In this document: in pieces, positions 1-7,445 of the stretch
How the letters are laid out: each line of letters starts with the position of its first letter
Numbering within the stretch: the stretch's first letter is position 1
DNA from: an uncultured Johnsonella sp.
GTDB taxonomy: Bacteria > Bacillota > Clostridia > Lachnospirales > Lachnospiraceae
Assembly: GCA_900766185.1 (NCBI GenBank)
Contig: CAAFUL010000113.1
Coordinates: 1-33,529 of the forward strand
Length of the DNA stretch: 33,529 nt
Direction: 5' to 3'
Translations under genes and position numbers: made by a program
The notes under the pieces: model-generated
What the model saw: only the letters and a program-made list of their open reading frames with translations
Told to the model about the DNA's origin: nothing
Database searches by the model: none

Positions 1-147
1 AAGGACAATCTGAGACCGCCGGTACTTGCTTTATCAAGCCGTCAGGCGAAGATAAAGCTTAGTACCGCTGCGAGACTTTAGTTAAGAGAGCGTGTCCAAG
101 GCAAGATATGTTTGTAACGGTTTATGTGATAGACAAACCATTATTTT
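1..147 (+). ncRNA. 3' part of a structured RNA ending in a terminator; possibly a truncated yybP-ykoY (Mn2+) riboswitch
   Basis: The first 97 bases fold well. GGACA at 3-7 pairs with TGTCC at 93-97. Inside lies a long hairpin: GGTACT (21-26) plus GCTTTATC (28-35) pair with GATAAAGC (51-58) plus AGTACC (61-66), capped by GCC/GGC around GTCA. The following GCGAGACTTTA (70-80) resembles the conserved 3' segment of the yybP-ykoY manganese riboswitch, and ACCGCCGG before the hairpin is compatible. This is from memory of the consensus, and the diagnostic GGGGAGUA part would lie outside the window. A second hairpin, GGTTTATGT (119-127) with ACAAACC (133-139), is followed by TTATTTT and looks like a terminator. 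The next gene has its own promoter, so the RNA may end here. A short open frame at 3-62 is also present, but the folding argues against coding. Confidence 0.4.
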
Positions 148-192
148 AAGCAATGATAATCAGCTAAATTCTTTCTGAATTAATAAAATGAG

Positions 193-221
193 TTGGAAAA
201 TGTTATATTTTTATATATAAT
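193..221 (+). promoter_or_regulatory. Sigma-A type promoter for the 73-residue protein
   Basis: TTGGAA (193-198) and a perfect TATAAT (216-221) are separated by 17 bases. Transcription would start near 228, about 70 bases before the ATG at 300. This places the start downstream of the structured RNA at 1-147 and uncouples the two. The rest of 148-299 is AT-rich with nothing else recognisable. Confidence 0.6.
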
Positions 222-299
222 GATACCGATGTTAAAATGCTTAGCGTATTTTAATATTATATCATTAAAACTAATAATTTTAGCAAAGGAGAAACATTT

Positions 300-521
300 A
301 TGGATATACAAAAGAAGATAGAAGAAGTTGTTAATAAGATCAAGGCTGATAAGGATATACTTGCGAAGTTTCAGGCTAACCCTATTCCTACTATAGAAAG
401 TATCTTAGGAGTGGACTTGCCGGATGAGCAATTAAAGCCTTTGGTTGACGGTGTAAAAGCTAAGCTGACCGTTTCGGATATAACATCTAAATTAGGTGAC
501 TTGGGAAATATGCTTAAGTAA
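300..521 (+). CDS. Small acidic helical protein, 73 residues, function unknown
   Basis: The ATG at 300 follows AAAGGAG at 285-291. The protein is charged and predicted mostly helical by inspection, with no signal peptide or membrane segment. It contains a motif of the form NPIPTIESILGVDLPDEQL (residues 27-45) followed by a glycine/lysine segment. I recall similar 70-80 residue proteins with an NP-x-x-x-IE-x-x-LGVDLPD core in many Clostridia, normally annotated as hypothetical, vaguely like the Nif11-type leader region of peptide precursors. No maturation enzymes lie nearby, so a precursor role is not supported. It appears monocistronic, with its own promoter and an inverted repeat downstream. 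Confidence 0.75.
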   Translation: MDIQKKIEEVVNKIKADKDILAKFQANPIPTIESILGVDLPDEQLKPLVDGVKAKLTVSDITSKLGDLGNMLK

Positions 522-543
522 CTTGGATAAAATTGTATTTTGA

Positions 544-633
544 GGCTGTCGTATAAAAAAGAATGGTTTATACAGTTTGATTGCAATATGTCGATTACTG
601 TATTTTGTATACTTTATTTTTATAAAGACAGCC
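544..633. repeat. Long inverted repeat between the 73-residue gene and yedF, possible terminator
   Basis: GGCTGTC followed by TATAAAAA (544-558) is mirrored by TTTTTATA then GACAGCC (617-633), giving 15-base arms with a one-base bulge around a ~58-base interior. The AT interior and the T-rich stretch after the right arm would allow termination in either direction, but the loop is longer than in a standard intrinsic terminator. It could also be a small palindromic mobile remnant. Confidence 0.5.
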
Positions 634-670
634 TTTAGTAAAACTTATAAAATTTAATAAGGAGATTATT

Positions 671-1252
671 ATGCAAATCTTAGATGTTCGTGGTAAGGCT
701 TGCCCTGAGCCTGTAATCAAGGCTGTAGCACTTATTGAGAGTGTAGAAAAACCTGAGACTGTAGTAGTACAGGTGGACAATGAAATTGCTGTGGAAAACC
801 TTACTAAAATGGCAGCTTCAAGAGGCTTAAAAAGCAGCTCAAAAAAGCTTAGCGATACTCACTACGAAGTAAGTATAGAAGTGGTAGAGGTAGAAGTCAA
901 AGAGGAAGCCTCAGATGACAATGTAGTTGTTGCAATAAGCGGCAATACAATGGGTACAGGAGAAGAAGAGCTTGGAAGGAACTTGTTAAAGGGATTTATT
1001 TACGCTTTATCAACTCAGGAAAGCCTTCCAAAGACCGTAGTTTTCTATAACTCAGGTGTATTTATGACAACAGAAGGCTCAGAAGCATTGGAAGACCTTA
1101 AGTCTATGGAGTCTAAGGGAGTGGAGATACTTTCCTGCGGTGCCTGCCTTGACTACTATCATAAAAAAGAAAAACTTGAAGTCGGTTCTGTAAGTAATAT
1201 GTATGTAATAGTAGAAAAACTTATGAAGGCTTCTCATGTAGTAAGACCTTAA
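671..1252 (+). CDS. yedF: YedF-like protein: TusA domain fused to a DsrE-type domain
   Basis: 193 residues, start ATG 671 with AAGGAG at 659-664. Residues 1-70 form a TusA/SirA-like sulfur carrier domain with the signature CPEPV (Cys11). Residues 85-193 form a DsrE-like domain with GTGEEELGRNLLKGF and a cysteine pair in SCGACLDYY. This two-domain layout and length match the family called sulfurtransferase-like selenium metabolism protein YedF, usually found in organisms that handle selenium or sulfur trafficking. No selD or selenocysteine genes lie in the window, and no in-frame UGA is present in this gene. The next gene begins three bases after the stop, so they are probably cotranscribed. 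Confidence 0.88.
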   Translation: MQILDVRGKACPEPVIKAVALIESVEKPETVVVQVDNEIAVENLTKMAASRGLKSSSKKLSDTHYEVSIEVVEVEVKEEASDDNVVVAISGNTMGTGEEELGRNLLKGFIYALSTQESLPKTVVFYNSGVFMTTEGSEALEDLKSMESKGVEILSCGACLDYYHKKEKLEVGSVSNMYVIVEKLMKASHVVRP

Positions 1253-1255
1253 TTA

Positions 1256-2128
1256 ATGCAAAAAGACAATAAAAGGCTCGGCATAATATATATGTGCATA
1301 GCAAGCTTAAGTTTTGCACTTATGTCCTTATTTATAAAGTTAAGCGGTGATTTGCCGACAGTTCAGAAGGTGTTTTTCAGAAATTTTCTTGCAAGTATAG
1401 TATTTATAATACTTATGATCAAGGAAAAAACTTCTTTGAAACTTACAAAAGAAGAGAAGAAGACTCTTTTTTTCAGAGCTTTAAGCGGAACAATAGGAGT
1501 ACTTTGCTATTTTTACAGCATAGATAACATGAATATATCGGATGCTGCCGCACTAAATAAATTAACTCCTTTTTTTGCTATATTTGCGAGCCTTCCTATA
1601 CTTGGTGAGGGAATAAGAAAGAAGGATGTAATTGCAACCGCCATAGCTTTTATAGGAAGTATATTTGTAGTAAAGCCGAGTTTCAGCTTAAGACTTCTAC
1701 CGGCACTCAGTGCCCTGACAGGAGGTTTGGCAGCGGGTATAGCCTATAGTTTTGTAAGAAAGGCAGGAAAACAGGGAGTTGATGCCAAGATAATAATTGT
1801 TGCATTTTCATTGTTTTCCTGTGTGGTAGCATTGCCGTTTATATTTTTTGTATATAAACCTATGAGCTTAGTGCAACTGACATATCTGATACTGGCAAGC
1901 CTTATGGCTATGTCCGGGCAATTTTTTAATACTAAGGCTTATTCAGTGGCAAAGGCAGGCGTAATAGCGGTATATGACTATCTGCAAGTGGTGTATTTGG
2001 CGATATTGGGATTTTTTATATTCGGTGAGCTGGCTGATATTTACAGTTTTATAGGATATGTTATAATTATAGGAGTAGCAGTATTCAGATTAAAAGGAGG
2101 CAAATATGAAGATAGGCATAGGAAATGA
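1256..2128 (+). CDS. DMT-superfamily (EamA) permease
   Basis: 290 residues with about ten hydrophobic segments, arranged as two EamA repeats (roughly residues 8-140 and 150-280). Features include RNFLAS after TM2, NKLTPFFAIFASLPILGE at the end of repeat one, and a related DYLQVVYLAILGFFIFGE at the end of repeat two. This is the usual length and layout of 10-TM drug/metabolite exporters. The substrate is unknown. The start has no clear ribosome binding site and lies three bases after yedF, suggesting translational coupling. Its 3' end overlaps rpiB by 23 bases. Confidence 0.9.
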   Translation: MQKDNKRLGIIYMCIASLSFALMSLFIKLSGDLPTVQKVFFRNFLASIVFIILMIKEKTSLKLTKEEKKTLFFRALSGTIGVLCYFYSIDNMNISDAAALNKLTPFFAIFASLPILGEGIRKKDVIATAIAFIGSIFVVKPSFSLRLLPALSALTGGLAAGIAYSFVRKAGKQGVDAKIIIVAFSLFSCVVALPFIFFVYKPMSLVQLTYLILASLMAMSGQFFNTKAYSVAKAGVIAVYDYLQVVYLAILGFFIFGELADIYSFIGYVIIIGVAVFRLKGGKYEDRHRK

Positions 2129-2549
2129 TCATGCAGGTACACAATTAAAAAATGTAATAAAGGAGCATTTGATAACTAAGGGATATGAAGTTGTTGATTT
2201 CGGTGTAAATACAGAGGAACCTGCTGACTATCCGAAACCTGCAAAAGAGGTAGGAGAGGCTATATTAAGAGGAGAGGTTGAAAAGGGCATACTTATATGC
2301 GGAACAGGTATAGGTATATCGATAGCTGCCAATAAAGTTCCGGGTATAAGAGCTGCACTTTGTGCCGAAAGTTACTCTGCAAGAATGGCTGTAGAGCACA
2401 CAGATGCACATATAGTGGCTATGGGCGCAAGAATCATAGGAGTGGAAGTTGCTGTAGATATAGTTGATACCTTCCTTAATGCAAAATTCTTGGGCGGAAA
2501 GTATCAATGCAGGATAGATATGGTAACTGAGCTTGATAAAAGTAAGTAA
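2106..2549 (+). CDS. rpiB: Ribose-5-phosphate isomerase B
   Basis: 147 residues, the normal size for RpiB/LacAB isomerases. RpiB interconverts ribose 5-phosphate and ribulose 5-phosphate in the non-oxidative pentose phosphate pathway. The N-terminal MKIGIGNDHAG matches the family's phosphate-binding start, and LICGTGIGISIAANK carries the catalytic cysteine. The start is well supported by AAAAGGAGG at about 2093-2101. It overlaps the end of the permease gene, so yedF, permease and rpiB are likely one transcript. Confidence 0.93.
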   Translation: MKIGIGNDHAGTQLKNVIKEHLITKGYEVVDFGVNTEEPADYPKPAKEVGEAILRGEVEKGILICGTGIGISIAANKVPGIRAALCAESYSARMAVEHTDAHIVAMGARIIGVEVAVDIVDTFLNAKFLGGKYQCRIDMVTELDKSK

Positions 2550-2590
2550 TCAAGTAAAAGGCTTACTTAAAAAATAATTTCTAAAACCTC

Positions 2591-2648
2591 TTGACAGTTG
2601 AGTATTCATTCAATTATACTATCAATAGTTGAACGAATACTCAACTGT
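2591..2648 (+). promoter_or_regulatory. Promoter overlapped by a large palindromic operator for the ArsR-type repressor
   Basis: TTGACA (2591-2596) and TATACT (2615-2620) are 18 bases apart. The 20-base arm at 2594-2613 (ACAGTTGAGTATTCATTCAA) is repeated inverted at 2629-2648 with one mismatch, separated by 15 bases. Each arm has TTGA and TCAA half-sites like those bound by SmtB/CadC/CzrA repressors, so there may be two dimer sites. The first covers the -35 to -10 spacer, the second covers the region just after the transcription start. Confidence 0.75.
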
Positions 2649-2691
2649 TTGTGTTTTAAAATTAATTTCAGTTTTAGGAAAGGAGCCTGCT

Positions 2692-3087
2692 TTGCTTAAA
2701 AAGGATTTAGTAACGGATATTGAGGCAATACATACGGATAAGGTGGAGTTGGTACTCAAAAGTATGTCGGAGCCTGATGATTATATCTTATTAACAAAGT
2801 TTTTTAAGATTTTTGCGGATGAAACCAGATTAAAAATTATAGCTGCACTTAACACTTCGGAGCTTTGTGTTTTGGATATATGCAGTGTGCTTAATATGAC
2901 TAAGTCTGCGGTATCACATCAGCTTAGCACCTTGCGGCAAATGCGGGTTGTTAAGTCAAGAAAAGAGGGTAGAAGCGTATTTTATTCACTTGATGACGAG
3001 CATGTAACTCAAGTATTTGAAATGGGACTTGCCCATGTAGTTCACACCAAAGGAAAAGGAGAAGAAGATGATGAAAAGAGTTTATAA
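2692..3087 (+). CDS. ArsR/SmtB-family metal-sensing repressor
   Basis: 131 residues when started at TTG 2692, which has GGAAAGGAG at 2678-2685. A longer frame from 2629 would begin inside the operator. The winged-helix core has FFKIFADETRLKIIAAL, then ELCVLDICSVLNMTKSAVSHQLSTLRQMRVVKSRKEGRSVFYSL. The ELCVLDIC segment has the two cysteines in the position of the ELCVCDL alpha-3 metal site of CadC/ArsR. A histidine-containing C-terminus (HVTQVFEMGLAHVVH) resembles the alpha-5 site of zinc sensors. It likely represses this metal-response operon in the absence of Zn/Cd/Pb-type ions, which is inferred from family and context. It overlaps the HMA gene. Confidence 0.9.
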   Translation: MLKKDLVTDIEAIHTDKVELVLKSMSEPDDYILLTKFFKIFADETRLKIIAALNTSELCVLDICSVLNMTKSAVSHQLSTLRQMRVVKSRKEGRSVFYSLDDEHVTQVFEMGLAHVVHTKGKGEEDDEKSL

Positions 3088-3286
3088 ATTAGAAGGTTTG
3101 GATTGTGCGGATTGTACTGCAAAGCTTGAAAGAGCGATTGCAAAATTAGAGGGTGTTGAAAAAGTAGGCATTAACTTTATTACACAAAAGTGCAGTATAG
3201 AGGCTTTGGATGAGGACATATTTGATAAGGTTGAGAAATTTATAGTAAAGCAGGAGCCGGATGTGGAGATAACTGTATTACAGTAG
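3068..3286 (+). CDS. Stand-alone HMA-domain metal-binding protein
   Basis: 72 residues, one ferredoxin-like HMA domain. The metal site is GLDCADC (Cys13 and Cys16), in the form typical of the N-terminal domain of CadA/ZntA zinc-cadmium ATPases rather than the MTCxxC of copper chaperones. The ATPase downstream (3616) lacks such a domain, so this small protein probably supplies it in trans. It starts inside the arsR reading frame (20-base overlap) behind GGAGAAG. Two ATG codons, 3068 and 3071, are possible. Confidence 0.9.
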   Translation: MMKRVYKLEGLDCADCTAKLERAIAKLEGVEKVGINFITQKCSIEALDEDIFDKVEKFIVKQEPDVEITVLQ

Positions 3287-3457
3287 ACTTGCTGGATAAG
3301 ATAAGAAATTTATTTATATTTATTGAAATGTAAATTTGTTGATAAAAAAGATATAAAATGCTGTGTCTTAAAGTTTAATATTGCAAGATGTTATTACTTT
3401 AACTTTAAGACGGATACTGATCAATAGTTCCGGTATTTATAGTATGAAATCGCAACT
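3287..3457. other. Non-coding gap before the P1B ATPase, with an inverted repeat
   Basis: No gene is seen. GTCTTAAAGTT (3365-3375) and AACTTTAAGAC (3401-3411) form an 11-base perfect inverted repeat with a 25-base interior. It lacks a clear T-run. It could attenuate transcription between the HMA gene and the ATPase. Confidence 0.4.
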
Positions 3458-3571
3458 AATATAGTGTATCGTTGATATCCGGTCTTATCACTATTTTATT
3501 AATAGGTTGTAACAAATATATAATAAAGAAATTTGATATTTATTATACTCTTTCTGATATTAATTAAATAT
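3458..3571 (-). repeat. Dispersed intergenic repeat, copy A
   Basis: Read on the minus strand, it begins with ATTTAATTAATATCA, has an internal GTTACAACCTATTAA, and ends with CCGGATATCAACGATACAC then TATA. The same landmarks in the same order occur at 7224-7336 (plus strand), with nearly the same length. A weaker copy lies at 10601-10709. It sits directly before the P1B ATPase gene. Confidence 0.6.
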
Positions 3572-3615
3572 CAATAATACATTGCACTAAGTATGCACCA
3601 AGTATAGGAGAGCTT

Positions 3616-5511
3616 ATGAACAAAAAGCAAAAAAAGACAATAAGAAATATATCTATTGCCGCAGTTATATTTATTATATCGATTATTATAGAAAAATTGA
3701 ATATTCCCTACGCTTTTATAATAAGTACGGTAGGATTTACAATAGCCTATCTTACAGCCGGACTTGGTGTACTGAAAAAAGCCTTCAACAATATAAAGCA
3801 AGGCAAGGTGTTTGACGAGAACTTTCTTATGACCATAGCTACCGTAGGTGCTTTTATACAGGCGGAATACGCCGAAGCGGTGGCGGTTATGCTTTTATAT
3901 ATGCTGGGAGAGTTCTTTCAGGCTCTTGCGGTAGGAAGGTCAAGAAGGTCAATCAGTGAGCTTATGGACATAAGACCCGACTATGCCAACCTCAAGAAGT
4001 CTAACGGCGAAATAGTTGATAACATAGATCCCGAGGAAGTAAAGGTCGGAGATATTATAGTAATAAAGCCGGGGGAGAGAGTTCCGCTTGACGGTGTGGT
4101 AATTCTTGGAGAGTCCATGATAGATACGGTAGCTCTTACAGGAGAGTCCGTACCGAGGAAGGTAAAAGCCGGTGAGGTAATACTTAGCGGCAGTGTGAAT
4201 ATAGACGGGCTTTTGGAAGTCGAGGTTACTAAGGAGTTTGGTGAGTCTACCGCAAGTAAGATACTTGATTTGGTGGAGAATGCTTCAGCAAGAAAGTCCA
4301 ATTCAGAGAATTTTATAACAAAGTTTTCTTATTACTATACTCCGCTTGTGGTAGGGCTTGCAGTATTTTTAGCAATAGTTCCGCCACTGCTTACTCCGGA
4401 GAGGGACTTTTCAAGGTGGATAGACATAGCTCTTACATTTTTAGTTGTATCCTGCCCCTGTGCCTTGGTAATATCAGTACCTTTAAGCTTTTTTGCAGGC
4501 ATAGGAGCTTCATCAAGGCTTGGAATTTTGGTTAAGGGCAGTAATTACCTTGAGGCTCTTGCCGAAACCAAAAAGGCGGTCTTTGATAAAACAGGTACCT
4601 TGACTAAGGGTGTATTCTCAGTGGTTGAGGTTATAAGCGAGGGAATGGAAGAAAAAGAGATTTTAAGGCTTGCAATGCTTGCGGAACAACACTCAGGGCA
4701 TCCTATAGCATTGTCTGTAAAAGACGCTTATAAGCAAAGATATGAGACTTATACGGATTATGATAAGCACAGAATAGAAAACTTAAAGCAAATCCCCGGA
4801 ATGGGCATCAGCATCAACATAGATGAAAAAGAAGTACTTTTAGGAAATGCGGGACTTATGGAAGAGTTCGGTATAGAATATAAGTCCCACAATCACGAAG
4901 CTACTCTTTTATATATGGCTGTAGACTCAAAATATGCAGCTTGTATAGTAATCTCGGATATTATAAAAGATGATGCAAAGCAGGCTATAAATGAGCTGAA
5001 ATCTATGGGCATTAGTGATATAATAATGCTCACAGGAGATAGAAAAGAAGTAGCGGATGCGGTAGCGGGGGAGCTTGGTATAAACGAGGTGTATTCTTCG
5101 CTTTTACCGGGAGATAAACTGGGAAAGGTTGAAGAGTTGCTTGAAAAAAATACGAACCCTAAGCACAAGCTAGTATTCGTAGGAGACGGCATCAATGATG
5201 CTCCGGTGCTTGCTCGTGCAGATATAGGTATAGCTATGGGAGGCTTAGGATCGGATGCGGCTATAGAGGCGGCGGATGTGGTTATAATGAATGATGAGCC
5301 TTCTAAGATAGCTGTAGCTATAAGGCTGGCTAAAAGAACACTTGGTATAGCGACACAGAATATAGTATTTGCACTATTGGTCAAGGTTGTGGTACTTAGC
5401 TTTACAGCCTTCGGCATGGTTAATATGTGGGCTGCGGTATTTGCCGATGTGGGAGTTACTTTGCTGGCAATTGCAAACGCTATGAGAAACCTGAACATTA
5501 AAAAAGTGTAA
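3616..5511 (+). CDS. P1B-type heavy-metal translocating ATPase (Zn/Cd/Pb type) lacking the N-terminal HMA domain
   Basis: 631 residues, start ATG 3616 behind AGGAGAG. It exports divalent soft metals from the cytoplasm using ATP. The actuator motif TGES is at 175-178, the membrane CPC motif at 280-282 (SCPCAL), the phosphorylation loop DKTGT at Asp324, the SGHP signature near 360-363, and GDGIND at 523-528. The last membrane helix contains FADVGVTLLAIANAMR, the aspartate typical of P1B-2 (ZntA/CadA) pumps. The N-terminus starts almost directly with membrane helices; the HMA domain is encoded separately at 3068. The same metal-response block holds the ArsR repressor, though 330 bases with an inverted repeat and a dispersed repeat intervene, so it may also have its own promoter. 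Confidence 0.94.
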   Translation: MNKKQKKTIRNISIAAVIFIISIIIEKLNIPYAFIISTVGFTIAYLTAGLGVLKKAFNNIKQGKVFDENFLMTIATVGAFIQAEYAEAVAVMLLYMLGEFFQALAVGRSRRSISELMDIRPDYANLKKSNGEIVDNIDPEEVKVGDIIVIKPGERVPLDGVVILGESMIDTVALTGESVPRKVKAGEVILSGSVNIDGLLEVEVTKEFGESTASKILDLVENASARKSNSENFITKFSYYYTPLVVGLAVFLAIVPPLLTPERDFSRWIDIALTFLVVSCPCALVISVPLSFFAGIGASSRLGILVKGSNYLEALAETKKAVFDKTGTLTKGVFSVVEVISEGMEEKEILRLAMLAEQHSGHPIALSVKDAYKQRYETYTDYDKHRIENLKQIPGMGISINIDEKEVLLGNAGLMEEFGIEYKSHNHEATLLYMAVDSKYAACIVISDIIKDDAKQAINELKSMGISDIIMLTGDRKEVADAVAGELGINEVYSSLLPGDKLGKVEELLEKNTNPKHKLVFVGDGINDAPVLARADIGIAMGGLGSDAAIEAADVVIMNDEPSKIAVAIRLAKRTLGIATQNIVFALLVKVVVLSFTAFGMVNMWAAVFADVGVTLLAIANAMRNLNIKKV

Positions 5512-5534
5512 AACATTTTTAAGGAGGTAGCGTT

Positions 5535-6287
5535 ATGGTCAGTTTTAATAATTTGTATAACAACGCAAACATGATACAGGTTGCAAGTAAAGGTCCGGTA
5601 AAAGTTTTTGAGCATCAAAAGGATTTGAGTGTGGAAAGCAGCAATGCTATAAACGCTTACTTTGCTTCTAAGATGAATTTAAGAAAAAGACAGGTGCTTA
5701 TAGAGCTTAACGGAAATTCTTTCTGCACTCAGGCAGGTGCAATGCAGTGGATAGCCGGCAATGTAACCATGGGTTCAGGTATTAAGGGTGTAGGAGATTT
5801 TTTAGGTAAGGCGTTCGCATCGGCAGTTACCAAGGAATCCGCTTCAAAACCTGAGTACAGCGGTAACGGTTTGGTTATGCTTGAGCCGACTTACAAGCAT
5901 ATACTTTTGGAAGATATAGGCGAGTGGGGAAGTATTGTGCTTGATGACGGACTTTTCCTTGCCTGTGATACTGCGCTTACCAAAAAGGTAGTGGCAAGAT
6001 CGAACCTTTCTTCTGCGGCTCTCGGAAAAGAGGGACTGTTTAACTTAAGCCTTTCAGGAAATGGAATAGCGGTGCTTGAAAGCCCTGTAGCAAGGGAAGA
6101 GCTTGTAGAAATAAATCTTCAAAATGATGAAGTTAAGATAGACGGAAATATGGCTATAGCCTGGTCGGCATCCTTACAGTTTACAGTTGAGATGTCTTCA
6201 AAATCAATACTCGGTTCAGCTGTTTCAGGTGAGGGTCTGGTCAATGTATACAGAGGAACGGGAAAAATTTTAGTAGCACTGGTGTAA
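5535..6287 (+). CDS. AIM24-family protein
   Basis: 250 residues, start ATG 5535 behind AAGGAGG at 5521-5527, 23 bases after the ATPase stop and so probably in the same operon. The sequence is a beta-rich, glycine-rich protein of the AIM24 (former DUF124) family, with motifs such as GNSFCTQAGAMQWIAGNV and the C-terminal SGEGLVNVYRGTGKILV. AIM24 in yeast is a mitochondrial inner-membrane organisation factor; bacterial members have no firm function. No signal peptide or membrane segment is visible. Linkage to a metal pump suggests a role at the membrane, which is only inference. Confidence 0.88.
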   Translation: MVSFNNLYNNANMIQVASKGPVKVFEHQKDLSVESSNAINAYFASKMNLRKRQVLIELNGNSFCTQAGAMQWIAGNVTMGSGIKGVGDFLGKAFASAVTKESASKPEYSGNGLVMLEPTYKHILLEDIGEWGSIVLDDGLFLACDTALTKKVVARSNLSSAALGKEGLFNLSLSGNGIAVLESPVAREELVEINLQNDEVKIDGNMAIAWSASLQFTVEMSSKSILGSAVSGEGLVNVYRGTGKILVALV

Positions 6288-6416
6288 TAAATTTGTAATA
6301 TTTTTATATAATCGTAATTGAAAATATATAGCCTTAAAATTATGTCTGTGATATACTTCTTATCAAAACAAGTAACTTTTATTTGTATATAAAAAGAGAT
6401 TATTAGGAGTATAGAT

Positions 6417-7064
6417 ATGAAGAGAATAACTACCTTTATTTGTGCTATTGCTTTTGCAGCAGCTCTTAGCGTACCAAGTGCCGCTTCAGCAGTAAAACAA
6501 GGTCCGGGTCCGGTAGAAGTACAAAGCCCTCCACCTGAGGAGGCAGCAGTAAACAGTACCTCAAATAAAGCAAATGTACCTATGTTGGTTACTAAGGATG
6601 ATAAAGTAAATATATATGTAAGTAAGATAAATAAGAAAGTAAGCCTTTATAAAAACGGTGTTCTTATCAATACATGGAATTGTAATGTAGGTCGTAATTC
6701 CGAAAGCGGTGATAAGAAGGTAGAGGGAGATAGAAGAACTCCAAGCGGAAGCTTCTATGTATGTACCAGAAACGATAAAAGTGTAGCTTATCTTTCACTT
6801 GGTCTGTCTTACCCTTCAAGTGATGATGCCGATAAGGGATTTGCATCAGGTCTGATAACTGAGGAGCAAAGAGACGCAATAAAGAAGGCTATATCATCAG
6901 GAGTTATGCCACCTTGGAATACTCCTCTTGGCGGTGCTATAATGATACACGGTAATTATCGTGAAAACGGAGCTACAAGAGGTTGTGTTGCGGTAGCTAA
7001 TGATGTAATGGATGTACTGTGGCAGTACTGTATGCTCGGTGCAAGAGTGGATATAGGACCGTAA
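6417..7064 (+). CDS. Exported L,D-transpeptidase (YkuD domain)
   Basis: 215 residues. Residues 1-25 are a typical signal peptide ending in ASA, followed by a proline-rich linker to about residue 55. The YkuD domain follows: KVNIYVSKINKKVSLYKNG near 60-80, GDRRTPSGSFYV near 100-115, and the catalytic segment HGN (His178) through RGCVAVAN (Cys190). Such enzymes make 3-3 cross-links in peptidoglycan or attach proteins to it. Start ATG 6417 follows AGGAG at 6405-6409. It appears monocistronic, with a strong terminator at 7089. Confidence 0.92.
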   Translation: MKRITTFICAIAFAAALSVPSAASAVKQGPGPVEVQSPPPEEAAVNSTSNKANVPMLVTKDDKVNIYVSKINKKVSLYKNGVLINTWNCNVGRNSESGDKKVEGDRRTPSGSFYVCTRNDKSVAYLSLGLSYPSSDDADKGFASGLITEEQRDAIKKAISSGVMPPWNTPLGGAIMIHGNYRENGATRGCVAVANDVMDVLWQYCMLGARVDIGP

Positions 7065-7088
7065 ATTAATTAAAAGATGAATAAAAAA

Positions 7089-7133
7089 GGCTGTTGCTTT
7101 AATGATTTAGTTCATAAAGCGGCAGTCTTTTTA
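7089..7133 (+). terminator. Intrinsic terminator after the L,D-transpeptidase gene
   Basis: Bases 7089-7105 pair with 7112-7127 in a 16-pair stem with one bulge and a few G-U pairs, followed by TTTTT. A-tracts before the stem make it usable in both directions. Confidence 0.85.
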
Positions 7134-7223
7134 TTTGAGCTAAGGTATCCTGCTTGCTGCATAAAGTGTATGAAATATAAGATAGTTCGATATAATACTG
7201 TAAATCCTTTTCTATATCTTTTG

Positions 7224-7336
7224 ACATTTAATTAATATCATTAATAGGAGAGTAGAGCTTAAATCTCTTTAACTATATATGTTAAAATCTGTTGACAAAG
7301 CGGTAATAAAGCCGGATATCAATGATACACTATACT
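7224..7336 (+). repeat. Dispersed intergenic repeat, copy B
   Basis: It begins with ATTTAATTAATATCA (7226-7240), has GTTAAAATCTGTTGACAAAG in the middle, and ends with CCGGATATCAATGATACAC (7312-7330) plus TATACT. It matches copy A (3458-3571, opposite strand) at both ends and in the centre. It lies just upstream of the hipBA control region. Confidence 0.6.
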
Positions 7337-7383
7337 ATTCGTCTTTAGCGGATACAGATGCAGGTAAGAATCATATATAATAT

Positions 7384-7445
7384 AAATAGCTAATATATTA
7401 GCTATTTATTGACTTTTTTGCCGATTTTAGCTAATATATTAGCTA
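7384..7445 (+). promoter_or_regulatory. hipBA control region: two perfect palindromic operators around the promoter
   Basis: TAGCTAATATATTAGCTA, a perfect 18-base palindrome, occurs at 7387-7404 (extended to 24 bases, 7384-7407) and again at 7428-7445. The centres are 41 bases apart, about four helical turns. Between them is TTGACT (7409-7414), 17 bases before TAATAT (7432-7437). The second operator covers the -10 element and ends on the first base of the ATG at 7445. Binding by the antitoxin would block the promoter. The expected transcription start is about 7443-7445. Confidence 0.85.

Noticed and set aside
671..1252. Selenoprotein gene because YedF is selenium-linked
   Set aside because: No in-frame TGA or SECIS-like element was seen in the gene, and the TusA cysteine is encoded normally.
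2629..2691. N-terminal extension of the ArsR protein from TTG 2629
   Set aside because: It would start inside the right operator arm; TTG 2692 has a proper ribosome binding site.
7409..7444. hipB start at TTG 7409
   Set aside because: This TTG is the first part of the -35 box, upstream of the predicted transcript start.
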